Shown: piece after piece, positions 22,307 through 33,261 of the stretch
Layout of the letters: each line of letters starts with the position of its first letter
Numbering within the stretch: the first letter of the stretch is position 1
Source: Nitrospirota bacterium
GTDB lineage: Bacteria > Nitrospirota > UBA9217
Assembly (NCBI GenBank): GCA_020052615.1
Contig: JAGVOT010000067.1
Span: 1 to 33,261 of the forward strand
Direction of reading: 5' to 3'
Length of the DNA: 33,261 nucleotides
The notes under the pieces: model-generated
Told to the model about the DNA's origin: nothing
Database searches by the model: none
The model's input: only the letters and a program-made list of their open reading frames with translations
Translations under genes and position numbers: made by a program

Positions 22307-23641
22307 ATGGATTTAGCGAAGGTTTGGGAAGAGATCCTTTTCCTCATAGAAAACAAAATGACGAGGCAGGGGTACGATACCTGGTTTGCCCAATCAAAAC
22401 TTGTTTCCTTTGACGGCTCCAAGATGGTCATTCAAGTGCCGAGCAAATTTCACCGTGACTGGATCAGGGAACATCACGGAGAGGTGCTGAACGATGTGAT
22501 CAAAGAGGTGACGAAGAAGGATACCATCGAGATCGACTTTTACGTCGAGCCCCAGGAGCCCCAAAAAAAGACCTCCAGGACCGTAAAGGAAGAGAAGAAA
22601 GAAGACCGTCAGGAAAAAACCAACCTGCTCCATGACAAGAAGTACACTTTTAATTCTTTCGTCGTCGGCCCAAGCAATCAGTTCGCCCATGCTTCCGCCA
22701 AGGCGGTGTCGGAAGCGCCGGGCCGCGCCTATAATCCGCTCTTTATCTACAGCGGCGTAGGGCTCGGCAAGACCCACCTGGTCAATGCCATCGGCCATTT
22801 TGTTCAGAGCAAAGCGCCGCGCGCACGGGTCGCCTACCTTTCTTCCGAACAGTTCACGAACGAGTTGATCAGCCATCTGAGCCACAAGACAATGGATGCC
22901 TTCCGACTGAAATATCGGAACATGGACATCCTCATCATCGATGATATCCAGTTCATGGCCGGCAAGGAACGCACTCAAGAGGAGTTCTTTCATACCTTCA
23001 ATACTCTCTACGAGGCTGAGAAGCAGATCGTGCTTACCAGCGACCGGCAACCCAAGGAGATCCCGGACATAGAAGAACGACTTCGGTCGCGGTTCGAAGC
23101 GGGACTTATCGCAGACATCCAGCCGCCGGACCTGGAAACGCGCATCGCCATCCTGAAAAAGAAAGCCGACCTCCAGAACATCAGGCTTCCCGATGCCGTT
23201 GCGGAATATCTTGCCACGATCCTCAAGAACAATATCCGTGAGCTTGAAGGAGGCCTCATGAGACTGGGCGCGATCGCCTCATTGACGAACACGGATATAA
23301 CCGTCGATCTGGCAAAGGCGGAGATGAAGCACTTGGCAAATTTGCGGGAGAAGGTGATCACCAACGAGCTTATCCAGAAGGTCGTCGCGGAGTCCTTCGG
23401 GGTAAAACCGTCGGACCTCAAGTCCAAACGCCGGACCAGAACGGTCGTTTTGCCCCGTCAGGTCGCCATGTATCTTTGCCGTCAGCTTGCCGGTTCCTCG
23501 CTCCCCGAGACGGGCAATTTTTTCGGCGGGAAGGACCATAGCACTGTTATTCACTCCTGCAAGGTCATCGAAGAAAAAAGGGAAAAAGACCCCGAGCTTA
23601 AGGCCCGTATAGAGGCCTTGATAAAGCAGTTAAAATCTTGA
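22307..23641 (+). CDS. dnaA: chromosomal replication initiator DnaA
   Basis: DnaA (444 residues) binds DnaA boxes, forms an ATP-dependent helical oligomer and opens the origin. Domain I covers about 1-85, a charged linker (lysine/glutamate-rich, about 86-108) is domain II, and the AAA+ domain has Walker A GVGLGKTH at about 150-157 and Walker B ILIIDDIQF at about 208-216, with the arginine-rich EERLRSRFEAGL sensor region. Domain IV ends with GGKDHSTVIHSC (about 407-418), the DnaA-box reading signature. GAGG lies 7 nt before the ATG. DnaA boxes upstream indicate autoregulation. dnaN follows after 85 bp. Confidence 0.99.
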   Translation: MDLAKVWEEILFLIENKMTRQGYDTWFAQSKLVSFDGSKMVIQVPSKFHRDWIREHHGEVLNDVIKEVTKKDTIEIDFYVEPQEPQKKTSRTVKEEKKEDRQEKTNLLHDKKYTFNSFVVGPSNQFAHASAKAVSEAPGRAYNPLFIYSGVGLGKTHLVNAIGHFVQSKAPRARVAYLSSEQFTNELISHLSHKTMDAFRLKYRNMDILIIDDIQFMAGKERTQEEFFHTFNTLYEAEKQIVLTSDRQPKEIPDIEERLRSRFEAGLIADIQPPDLETRIAILKKKADLQNIRLPDAVAEYLATILKNNIRELEGGLMRLGAIASLTNTDITVDLAKAEMKHLANLREKVITNELIQKVVAESFGVKPSDLKSKRRTRTVVLPRQVAMYLCRQLAGSSLPETGNFFGGKDHSTVIHSCKVIEEKREKDPELKARIEALIKQLKS

Positions 23642-23726
23642 TTTTTCATTGTTTTTGGCGGGATTTTTGTGTTGCTATTTACCAGGCTTTCTGATAGTAT
23701 TGACCATCTCGAGGGAGGCTTTCTGA

Positions 23727-24842
23727 ATGAAACTGAAGATAAAGAAAGACGAAATCCTCAAAGGTTTACAGCGAATTCAGGGTGTCGTCGATAAGAAGAA
23801 CACCATGCCGATCCTATCCAACATGCTTCTTGTTGCGGATGGAAAGGGTGTTGAGATCATCGCCACTGATCTTGAGATCGGGCTGCGCGGACGATACACG
23901 GCAGAGGTGGAAAAACCCGGCGCGGTAGCGGTCTCGGCGAAAAAAATGTTTGAGATCGTGCGTGAACTGCCGGAAGAGGACATCCAGATCCGCGTCGATG
24001 AAGGAAACTGGGTGAAGATCGTGTCCGGTCACTCCCAGTTCAAGCTGGTCGGCCTGCCGAAGGAGGAGTACCCCAGCATGCCCGATGTTGCCGAAGAGGG
24101 CATGATCGCCATGGATGGAGATACCCTCCGCGACATGATCAAGAAAACATTGTACGCAGCCGGTGAGAACGACGCGCGGTATGTGCTGAACGGCCTCTTC
24201 GTTCATCTTTCGCCGTCGAAGGGCGGGCTCAATATCAGGATGGTGGGCACCGATGGCCACCGCCTCTCCATGATCGACAGGATCGTCGATGCCAAGCACA
24301 AAGAAGAAAGCGTCATCATTCCGAAAAAGGCAATGATGGAGCTTCGCCGCCTCCTTGAAGAGGACTCGTCCCAGGGAGGGTTCCAGATAGGGCTCAGCAA
24401 GAACCACGCATTGTTCAAGCGGGACGGCCTGGTGATGGTCTCCAAGCTCATTGACGGCAACTATCCCAACTATCAGCAGGTGCTCCCGACGCAAAACACC
24501 AAGAAAGTATCGGTGTCCAAGGATATCTTCACCCATGCCGTAAAGCGCGTCTCGATCCTGTCAAAAGAAAAGACGAACGCCGTGAAGCTTCAGCTCGAGA
24601 AGGACACGCTCCTGCTGTCCACGAACAATCCCGAAGTGGGCGAGGCGAACGAAGAGCTTTCCATTGACTACAAAGGCGAGAGCATATCCATCGGCTTCAA
24701 TTCGCGCTATCTCATGGACGTGCTTATGGCCATGGACAAGGAAACGATCACCCTGGAACTGAACGATTCCCTCAGCCCCTGCCTGGTCAAGGAAGAGGGG
24801 AACGACGACTATAAATGCGTCGTCATGCCGATGCGTGTATAA
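23727..24842 (+). CDS. dnaN: DNA polymerase III beta sliding clamp
   Basis: DnaN (371 residues) is the ring-shaped processivity clamp for replicative and repair polymerases. The three repeated clamp domains are recognisable (about 1-120, 128-245, 246-371), with MKLKIKKDEILKGLQRIQGV at the start, VGTDGHRLSMID in domain 2, and the C-terminal VVMPMRV that forms part of the peptide-binding groove. A GAGGGAGG-like site precedes the ATG. It is in the usual dnaA-dnaN order, but recF does not follow. Confidence 0.99.
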   Translation: MKLKIKKDEILKGLQRIQGVVDKKNTMPILSNMLLVADGKGVEIIATDLEIGLRGRYTAEVEKPGAVAVSAKKMFEIVRELPEEDIQIRVDEGNWVKIVSGHSQFKLVGLPKEEYPSMPDVAEEGMIAMDGDTLRDMIKKTLYAAGENDARYVLNGLFVHLSPSKGGLNIRMVGTDGHRLSMIDRIVDAKHKEESVIIPKKAMMELRRLLEEDSSQGGFQIGLSKNHALFKRDGLVMVSKLIDGNYPNYQQVLPTQNTKKVSVSKDIFTHAVKRVSILSKEKTNAVKLQLEKDTLLLSTNNPEVGEANEELSIDYKGESISIGFNSRYLMDVLMAMDKETITLELNDSLSPCLVKEEGNDDYKCVVMPMRV

Positions 24843-24966
24843 CCGCTCTTTCTGTATACGAGGGCGGCGGGAACAATCGCGGGATTGAAGATCAATAACC
24901 TCATCGGAGAACGGTATATTCCGATTGCTGTTGTACATCGTTCAACGTGAAGTTCGGCAATGATGT

Positions 24967-27419
<2,453 letters not shown>

Positions 27420-27455
27420 GTTGTCATCTGCGAACAGAACATACGGAATGAAGAC

Positions 27456-28094
27456 GTGACGATCAGAGAGACCATTCTTCGCCCTCAGCGATATCTTCTG
27501 TTCGTTCTGCTCTGCTCGCTGACCGCGGCGGTGTGTGCGCCGAAGCATGGCGGCGAGCACGGGCCGCATGGGACGGCAGACCCGGAGGCATCAAGGGTCT
27601 GGAACGACGAGAGCGTCGAGCTGAACCAGGCCGGCAGATATCTTGAAGCTGCGGAGGCAGCCGACCGCGCGATACGGCACGATCCGAAGAATGCCTTCGC
27701 CTGGAACAACAAATGCGTGGCGCTTATCGGCATCGGCAACCACGCCGGCGCGCTCGAAGCGGCGGACAGGTCCCTTGAGCTGATGCCGAACAATGCCCTG
27801 GCCTGGAGCAATAAAGGCGTTGTCTTTCGTCTGCAGGGCCGGTACGACGCGGCGCATGCCGCGACGGAACAGGCCCTGAAGCTCGAGCCCCGGAACGCCC
27901 TGATCTGGTACAACAAGGCATCTTACGCCGCACTGAAGAACTCCCGGGAAGATGCGCTCGAGAGCCTGTCGCGCGCCTTTCTGCTCGATGGACGGCTCAA
28001 GGCGGCAGCCGGCCGGGAGCCGGACCTGGAAGGCCTTTGGAACGACCCTGGGTTCAAGCAGCTTGTCGGGTCCCCGCTCGAGAGCATTCCGTAG
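27456..28094 (+). CDS. exported TPR-repeat protein
   Basis: This 212-residue protein starts at a GTG; an ATG seven bases earlier is out of frame. A basic N-terminus and hydrophobic stretch (about 13-27, YLLFVLLCSLTAAVC) suggest export; the cysteine lacks a standard lipobox (V at -1). Then follow three to four tetratricopeptide repeats of 34 residues (about 46-180), with the recurring pattern AWNNKCVALIGIGNHAGALEA / AWSNKGVVF / IWYNKASYA, which mediate protein binding. The partner is unknown. It lies 36 bp after gyrB and 108 bp before gyrA, separating two genes that are usually adjacent. The start lacks a strong ribosome binding site. Confidence 0.85.
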   Translation: MTIRETILRPQRYLLFVLLCSLTAAVCAPKHGGEHGPHGTADPEASRVWNDESVELNQAGRYLEAAEAADRAIRHDPKNAFAWNNKCVALIGIGNHAGALEAADRSLELMPNNALAWSNKGVVFRLQGRYDAAHAATEQALKLEPRNALIWYNKASYAALKNSREDALESLSRAFLLDGRLKAAAGREPDLEGLWNDPGFKQLVGSPLESIP

Positions 28095-28132
28095 CTCGCA
28101 GCGGGTTAGCGAGCGTTGAGAATAGTATTATC

Positions 28133-28182
28133 TTGAGGATCGAAGATTCCCTGCAGCACGCCGCAGGGAGCTACACTCTCTT
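28133..28182. repeat. REP-like palindrome in the gyrA leader
   Basis: TCCCTGC (28148-28154) and GCAGGGA (28163-28169) form a stem around an 8-nt loop, within GATTCCCTGC...GCAGGGAGCT. This resembles the dispersed palindrome with arms near GATTCCCCGC and GCGGGGAGCT found in many environmental bacterial genomes. It lies about 35 bp before gyrA. No T-run follows. Confidence 0.5.
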
Positions 28183-28202
28183 CCCAGGAAACGGTTGAAA
28201 CC

Positions 28203-30686
28203 ATGGAACAACAGGAAACCAAATCACAGATAAACATCGAGCAGGAGATGAAGACGGCCTATCTCGATTACTCGATGAGCGTGATCGTCGGTCGCGCCCT
28301 TCCCGACGTGCGCGACGGTCTGAAGCCGGTGCACCGCCGTATCCTGTACGCAATGTTCCGGGAAGGCCTCCTCCACAACAAGAAGTATTCCAAAAGCGCC
28401 GGCGTCGTCGGCGAAGTGCTCAAGAAATATCATCCCCACGGCGACAGCGCGGTCTACGACACCATGGTGCGCATGGCGCAGGATTTCAATCTTCGCTATC
28501 CCCTCGTGGACGGGCAGGGGAACTTCGGTTCCATTGACGGCGACTCCGCAGCCGCATACCGGTACACGGAAGCTCGGCTCACGAAACTGGCGGAAGAGCT
28601 GCTCGCGGACATCGACAAGGAGACCGTCGAGTTCGTCCCGAACTTCGACGACACGACGGTCGAGCCGGCGGTGCTACCGACGCGCGTTCCGAACCTGCTG
28701 ATCAACGGCTCTTCGGGCATTGCCGTGGGCATGGCCACGAACATCCCGCCGCACAATCTCGCCGAGGTCGTCGACGGCCTGGTGATGTTGATCGACAATC
28801 CCGAGGTGACGATCCCCGAGCTCATGACAGCCATCAAAGGCCCGGACTTCCCGACGGCCGGATTCATCCACGGGTACGAGGGGATTCGCCAGGCCTATCT
28901 GACCGGGCGGGGCATCATCCAGATGCGCGCCCGCGTGACTATCGAGGAAGGCAAGGGCGACCGGGAGAGCATCGTCGTCACGGAGCTGCCCTACCAGGTC
29001 AACAAGGCAAGGCTCCTGGGGAACATCGGCGAGCTGATCCGCGACAAGAAGATCAACGGCATTGCCGAGCTCCGCGACGAATCGGACCGGCAGGGCATGC
29101 GCGTCGTGGCCGATCTCAAGAAGGGCGAGATCGCGAGCGTTATCCTGAACCAGCTGTACAAGCATACGGCCCTGCAGTCCACCTTTGGCGTGATCATGCT
29201 GGCGCTGGTGAACAACCAGCCCCGGGTCCTGAACCTCCGGCGCATTCTGCAGAACTTTCTCCAGCACCGCCGCGAAGTGGTCATCAAAAGGACCAAGTTC
29301 GACCTGCGCAAGGCCGAAGAGCGGGCCCACATCCTGTTGGGGCTCAAGATCGCCCTCGAGAACCTCGATGCCGTCATTGCCCTCATCAAGGCGTCCAGGA
29401 ACCCCGACGAGGCGAAGACCGGCCTTGTGGCTGAGTTCAAGCTCTCGGAGATACAGGCCCAGGCGATCCTCGAGATGCGGCTCCAGCGCCTGACCGGGCT
29501 CGAGCGGGACAAGATCATCACCGAATACGAAGAGGTGCTTAAGGAGATCGCCCGGCTGAACGAGATCCTGGGTTCCGACCTATTGGTCATGAAGATCATC
29601 CGCGACGAGCTCCTGGCGCTCAAGACGGAGTACGGGGACGTCCGCCGCACCGAGATCGTTGCCTATACCACGGAAATCGGCATCGAGGACCTGATCAAGG
29701 ATGAGGAGATGGTGATCACCATCTCCCATGCCGGCTATATCAAGCGGAACCCGCTGACGAACTACCGGGCGCAGCGGCGCGGCGGCAAGGGAAAGATCGG
29801 CATGGAAACGCGCGACGAGGACTTCGTTGAACGGTTGTTCATGGCGACCATGCACAGCTACATCCTTTTCTTCACGAACAAGGGCCGCGTGTACTGGCTC
29901 AAGGTGCACCAGCTTCCCGAGGCGGGGCGGCAGGCCAAGGGCAAGGCCATCGTGAACCTGCTGCAGATCGGCCAGGACGAGCGGGTCACCGCGGCGCTGC
30001 CGGTGCGCGAGTTCACGCCGGGCCACTATATCCTGATGGCCACCAAGCAGGGGATCATCAAAAAGACCGAACTCGAGGCCTACAGCCATCCGCGGCCTTC
30101 GGGCATCATCGCGATAACCCTCGAGGAGGGCGACGACCTCATCTCCGCCGAGGTGACCGACGGTACGCGCGACGTGTTCCTCGGCACCCGCGACGGGCTT
30201 TCGATCCGCTTCAACGAAGAAGACGTGCGCGACATCGGCCGCACGGGCAAGGGTGTCATCGGCGTGCGGCTCGAAGAGGGGAACGTGGTCATCGGCATGG
30301 AGATCGTGCGCGACGACTCCACGATCCTCACGGTGACGGAGAACGGCTTCGGCAAGCGGAGCTCGCTCGAAGATTACCGGAGCCAGAGCAGGGGCGGGAA
30401 GGGCATCATCACCATCAAGACGACGGAGAAGAACGGAAGGGTCGTCGGCATCGCCCAGGTATCAAAGGACGATGAGATCCTTCTCATCACCGGCAACGGC
30501 AAGATCCTCCGTACGCGGGCAAAGGACATCTCCGTGCAGGGCAGGAACACCCAGGGTGTGCGGCTCCTGGAGACCGAGGAAGGCGACAAGGTGAAGAGTC
30601 TCGCGAAGGTCGTTGAGCGGGATGACGAGAAGGACGCCATCGTCGAGAAGGACGGCCCCGTTTCACCGGTGGCGGGGAACGCGTAG
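28203..30686 (+). CDS. gyrA: DNA gyrase subunit A
   Basis: GyrA (827 residues) cleaves and rejoins DNA in gyrase. The catalytic tyrosine is Tyr121 in [11 protein letters not shown]; the quinolone-resistance region (about 66-106) reads [20 protein letters not shown], with Ser and Asp positions of the usual sensitive pattern (Asp81, Ser82 region). The coiled-coil and C-gate follow, and the C-terminal beta-pinwheel starts near 510 with the GyrA box QRRGGKG (about 523), which marks it as gyrase rather than topoisomerase IV. The short acidic tail is typical. It ends one base before the next gene, implying coupling. Confidence 0.99.
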   Translation: MEQQETKSQINIEQEMKTAYLDYSMSVIVGRALPDVRDGLKPVHRRILYAMFREGLLHNKKYSKSAGVVGEVLKKYHPHGDSAVYDTMVRMAQDFNLRYPLVDGQGNFGSIDGDSAAAYRYTEARLTKLAEELLADIDKETVEFVPNFDDTTVEPAVLPTRVPNLLINGSSGIAVGMATNIPPHNLAEVVDGLVMLIDNPEVTIPELMTAIKGPDFPTAGFIHGYEGIRQAYLTGRGIIQMRARVTIEEGKGDRESIVVTELPYQVNKARLLGNIGELIRDKKINGIAELRDESDRQGMRVVADLKKGEIASVILNQLYKHTALQSTFGVIMLALVNNQPRVLNLRRILQNFLQHRREVVIKRTKFDLRKAEERAHILLGLKIALENLDAVIALIKASRNPDEAKTGLVAEFKLSEIQAQAILEMRLQRLTGLERDKIITEYEEVLKEIARLNEILGSDLLVMKIIRDELLALKTEYGDVRRTEIVAYTTEIGIEDLIKDEEMVITISHAGYIKRNPLTNYRAQRRGGKGKIGMETRDEDFVERLFMATMHSYILFFTNKGRVYWLKVHQLPEAGRQAKGKAIVNLLQIGQDERVTAALPVREFTPGHYILMATKQGIIKKTELEAYSHPRPSGIIAITLEEGDDLISAEVTDGTRDVFLGTRDGLSIRFNEEDVRDIGRTGKGVIGVRLEEGNVVIGMEIVRDDSTILTVTENGFGKRSSLEDYRSQSRGGKGIITIKTTEKNGRVVGIAQVSKDDEILLITGNGKILRTRAKDISVQGRNTQGVRLLETEEGDKVKSLAKVVERDDEKDAIVEKDGPVSPVAGNA

Positions 30687-30687
30687 G

Positions 30688-31479
30688 ATGGGAAGGCGGC
30701 TGGTGGTCATGGTCGTCCTTGTCGCCGCGCTGGCGGGATGCGAGGTCTTCGACAAGCAGGCGGCGCTGGAGTACGAGGCGGCGACAAAACGCTGGTATGC
30801 CGGTGATTATCCGGCCGCCGTATCGATGTACATCGGCCTGGTAAAGAGCCATCCGTTCAGCCCTCATGCCGACAATGCCTTGTATTGGGTCGGCGTGAGC
30901 CAGTTCCTGTACCTGGGAGAGACCGAGAAGTCCCTTCAGACGTTCAGACTCCTCCTGAAAAAATATCCGCGCCGCGACATGGCCCCCGCGGCGCAGCTCT
31001 ATATCGCCGAGATATACGAGCTGGGCTATAATGATTATCCCCGCGCCATCGAGGAGTACCGAAAGGCGGCCCACTACTCCGACAAGGACGTGCGCGAGAA
31101 AAGCCTGTACAGTCTCGCCGACAATCTCTTTCGGGTCGGCAAGACCGACGAGGCGCGGGACACCTGGACGGGGCAGGTCAAGGAATTCCCCCGCGGCGGG
31201 AAAGCGGACATCGCGTTCTACCGGCTCGGGACCCTGGCGTTCTCGAAAGGGAGCATCGACGAGGCGGCGGCCTATTACCGGAGGTCGCTCGAGGTAAGCA
31301 AGGACCAGGAGATCGCCATTAAGGCGAAGTACGCACTGGCCCAATGCCTGGAGGCCTCGGAACACCTGAAGGACGCCCTCGCGATCTACCGGGAGCTGGA
31401 GCCGTTGTACCAGAACAAAGAGGCCATTCAGATCAAGATCAGGGCACTTGAAACGCGGATCATCAAGAAAAGTTATTGA
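30688..31479 (+). CDS. TPR lipoprotein, BamD/YbgF-like
   Basis: The 263-residue product has a lipoprotein signal (VVMVVLVAALAGC, modified Cys about residue 18) and so should be anchored to the outer membrane facing the periplasm. The rest is tetratricopeptide-like repeats: YEAATKRWYAGDYPAAVSMY, then HADNALYWVGVSQF, then the 34-36-residue units through DALAIYRELEPLYQ. This arrangement resembles BamD and the Tol-associated CpoB/YbgF group, but no motif decides between them. It begins one base after the gyrA stop, so translation is probably coupled. An upstream in-frame start inside gyrA would not preserve the signal peptide position. Confidence 0.85.
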   Translation: MGRRLVVMVVLVAALAGCEVFDKQAALEYEAATKRWYAGDYPAAVSMYIGLVKSHPFSPHADNALYWVGVSQFLYLGETEKSLQTFRLLLKKYPRRDMAPAAQLYIAEIYELGYNDYPRAIEEYRKAAHYSDKDVREKSLYSLADNLFRVGKTDEARDTWTGQVKEFPRGGKADIAFYRLGTLAFSKGSIDEAAAYYRRSLEVSKDQEIAIKAKYALAQCLEASEHLKDALAIYRELEPLYQNKEAIQIKIRALETRIIKKSY

Positions 31480-31506
31480 CATATCCAGGGGAGCGTGTTA
31501 CTTTTT

Positions 31507-32802
31507 ATGCTCGATTTAAGGCTCGTCAGAGAGCGGACAGAAGAAGTACGGGCGGGGATACGCAGGCGCGGGGGCGAGATCGACCTCGGCGAATTCCTTG
31601 CGCTGGACGAAAAGCGCCGAAAGGCCCAGCAGGAAGCGGACGACCTTCGGCGAAAGCGGAACGACGTTTCCGAAGAGATCGGCAGGCTCAAGAAAGCGGG
31701 CCGGCAGGCCGATGTCCAGGTCGCCGAAATGCGGGCGGTTGGCGACTCCATTGCGGCGCTCGAGTCGGTGATCCGCGAGGCCGAAGATGCCCAGCGGAAC
31801 ATCCTGCTCACGATACCGAACCTGCCGCATGCGTCCGTTCCCGACGGCAGAGACGAGACCGCGAACGTTGAAGTGAAGCGGTGGTCGCCGATCGGGACCG
31901 AACCGCCGAAGCTCTCCTTCGAGCCCAAGCCGCACTGGGACCTCGCAGAATATCTTGATATCATCGATTTTGACCGGGCAGCCAAGATCACGGGCGCCCG
32001 CTTCGCTCTTTATAAAGGCATGGGCGCAAGGCTCGAGCGGGCGCTCATCAACTTCATGCTCGACCTTCATACCACCGAGCACGGCTATCTTGAGGTGCTG
32101 CCGCCGTTCATGGTGAACCGGGCGAGCATGACCGCCACGGGACAGCTTCCGAAGTTTGAGGAAGAGCTCTTCAAGGTGGAGAACGGCACATACTTTCTGA
32201 TCCCCACCGCCGAGGTCCCGGTGACGAACATTCCCCGGGACGAGATCCTGCCTGACGAGGACCTTACGCTCAAGTACACCGCTTACACTCCGTGCTTTCG
32301 CCGCGAGGCTGGCTCCTACGGCAAGGATACGCGCGGTCTCATCCGTCAGCACCAGTTCAACAAGGTGGAGCTCGTGAAGTTCGCGAGGCCCCAAGAGTCC
32401 TATCAGGAGCTGGAGGCGCTGCTCGCCGATGCGGAAGAAGTCCTGAAGCGGCTCGGCCTGCCGTACCGGGTGATAACGCTATGTACCGGCGACATGGGCT
32501 TTTCCGCGGCAAAGACCTATGACATCGAGGTCTGGCTTCCCGCGCAGGACCGCTACCGCGAGATATCGTCGTGCTCCAATTTCGAGGAATTCCAGGCGCG
32601 GCGGGGCAATATCCGGTATAAACCGAAGGGCAGCAAGAAGACCGAGTTCGTGCATACCTTGAACGGCTCAGGACTTGCCGTCGGGCGTACGGTCGTGGCG
32701 ATCCTGGAGAACTATCAGCAGCCTGACGGAACCGTAGCGATCCCCGAAGTGCTCAGACAGTATATGGGCGGGGCGGAGCGGATCGAGCCCAGGAAAAAAT
32801 AA
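31507..32802 (+). CDS. serS: seryl-tRNA synthetase
   Basis: SerRS (431 residues) charges tRNA-Ser, and also tRNA-Sec where present. The N-terminal long coiled-coil arm (about 25-105, heptads of charged residues) grips the extra arm of tRNA-Ser. The class-II catalytic core shows motif 2 [20 protein letters not shown] (about 266-285) and motif 3 with [18 protein letters not shown] near the end; TAEVPVTN is the serine-site loop. I start at the ATG at 31507 (MLDLRLVRE, the usual N-terminus) rather than GTG 31495; GGGGAG lies upstream. Two tRNA-Ser genes follow. Confidence 0.98.
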   Translation: MLDLRLVRERTEEVRAGIRRRGGEIDLGEFLALDEKRRKAQQEADDLRRKRNDVSEEIGRLKKAGRQADVQVAEMRAVGDSIAALESVIREAEDAQRNILLTIPNLPHASVPDGRDETANVEVKRWSPIGTEPPKLSFEPKPHWDLAEYLDIIDFDRAAKITGARFALYKGMGARLERALINFMLDLHTTEHGYLEVLPPFMVNRASMTATGQLPKFEEELFKVENGTYFLIPTAEVPVTNIPRDEILPDEDLTLKYTAYTPCFRREAGSYGKDTRGLIRQHQFNKVELVKFARPQESYQELEALLADAEEVLKRLGLPYRVITLCTGDMGFSAAKTYDIEVWLPAQDRYREISSCSNFEEFQARRGNIRYKPKGSKKTEFVHTLNGSGLAVGRTVVAILENYQQPDGTVAIPEVLRQYMGGAERIEPRKK

Positions 32803-32870
32803 CGGTCCTGCCGGTTTCGCAGAACGGCCTTGCCGGGCAGCCGGTGCGTTGAGAAAGAGGTTTCAGGAAC

Positions 32871-32956
<86 letters not shown>

Positions 32957-32985
32957 TACATCAGTTTGAGATCGTGATAGCATTC

Positions 32986-33075
32986 GGAGAGGTGGCCGAG
33001 CGGCTGAAGGCAGCTGCCTGCTAAGCAGTTGTGGGGGTAACTCCACCCCGGGTTCGAATCCCGGCCTCTCCGCCA
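32986..33075 (+). tRNA. tRNA-Ser (anticodon GCT)
   Basis: Acceptor GGAGAGG/CCTCTCC, anticodon loop CTGCTAA in a GCTGC/GCAGT stem (anticodon GCT, reading AGC/AGU), a long variable arm (TGGGGGTAACTCCACC) and T arm GGGTTCGAATCCC, ending in an encoded CCA. It lies 29 bp after the other tRNA-Ser gene, so both are probably processed from one transcript. Confidence 0.97.
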
Positions 33076-33142
33076 GTTTTGTTCGTACGGTTCAGAGCTC
33101 GCCATTCCTAAAAAGAATATCCTAGTGAAGGAGGAAGCATAC

Positions 33143-33261
33143 ATGAAGAGGATCGTAGCAGCAGTGCTGGTCGCCGGGCTTGTGGTCTCGTTCGCCGGCT
33201 GCAAGAAGAAAGAGGAAAAGCCGCAGCTTCCGGCCGGACATCCGAGCATGGAAGGCGGAAT
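33143..33261 (+). CDS. lipoprotein, 5' part only (cut by window end)
   Basis: The first 39 codons are present. A lipoprotein signal is clear: basic start (MKR), hydrophobic core (IVAAVLVAGLVVSF) and lipobox FAGC with Cys20, followed by a lysine/glutamate-rich tether and PAGHPSMEGG. A strong AAGGAGG lies 8 nt before the ATG. The product should be lipid-anchored; the function cannot be judged from this fragment. Confidence 0.85.
   Translation, partial: MKRIVAAVLVAGLVVSFAGCKKKEEKPQLPAGHPSMEGG

Overview
The window looks like the replication-origin neighbourhood of a Gram-negative bacterial chromosome of moderately high GC. The core is the usual origin set: parA-parB, rsmG, mnmG and mnmE on the minus strand to the left, and dnaA, dnaN, gyrB and gyrA on the plus strand to the right. 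Lipoprotein signals, a Gram-negative-type GyrB, a bactofilin, and a TusA-DsrE sulfur-carrier pair fit a Nitrospirota-like or deltaproteobacterial (Desulfobacterota/Geobacter-like) lineage. That placement is inference from gene content only; nothing here fixes the genus.

Layout. (1) 1-569 has no intact gene. It holds a coding remnant beside a hairpin, a G-rich tract, a dispersed repeat and a terminator. (2) 570-7185, minus strand: FKBP-type isomerase, a membrane-anchored protein of unknown function, long-form purL, a small membrane protein, a VapBC-type toxin-antitoxin pair with a clear promoter/operator, and a bactofilin. (3) 7438-14717, minus strand: parB, parA, a Clp1/Grc3-like P-loop kinase bracketed by two parS sites, rsmG, mnmG, a decayed small gene and mnmE. 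(4) 14869-21893, mixed strands: pgi, a class-V PLP enzyme, a GIY-YIG protein, a Nudix hydrolase, an adenylate-kinase-like enzyme, an HD phosphohydrolase, an S4 RNA-binding protein, HIT, hisI, dsrE-like and tusA-like genes. This block separates mnmE from dnaA; rpmH-rnpA-yidC-jag and recF are not present at their common places. (5) 22307-33261, plus strand: dnaA, dnaN, gyrB, a TPR protein, gyrA, a BamD/YbgF-like TPR lipoprotein, serS, two tRNA-Ser genes and the start of a lipoprotein gene.

Gene direction switches from mostly minus to entirely plus between about 14.7 and 22.3 kb, as expected if replication starts there. Two candidate origin segments are visible. One (about 19985-20340) has an AT-rich stretch followed by TAG trinucleotide repeats that look like a DnaA-trio element. 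The other (about 22218-22281) has an AT-rich stretch next to an inverted pair of DnaA boxes upstream of dnaA. With parS sites and ParAB nearby, initiation and segregation functions are concentrated here.

No CRISPR array, prophage or intact insertion sequence was seen. The most notable irregularities are a short intergenic-type repeat inserted in frame in purL, a codon-usage mosaic inside pgi, an 11-bp duplication that appears to have broken a small gene, a 60-bp tail-to-tail coding overlap, a terminator-like hairpin just ahead of the gyrB ribosome binding site, and serS sitting next to both of its substrate tRNAs.
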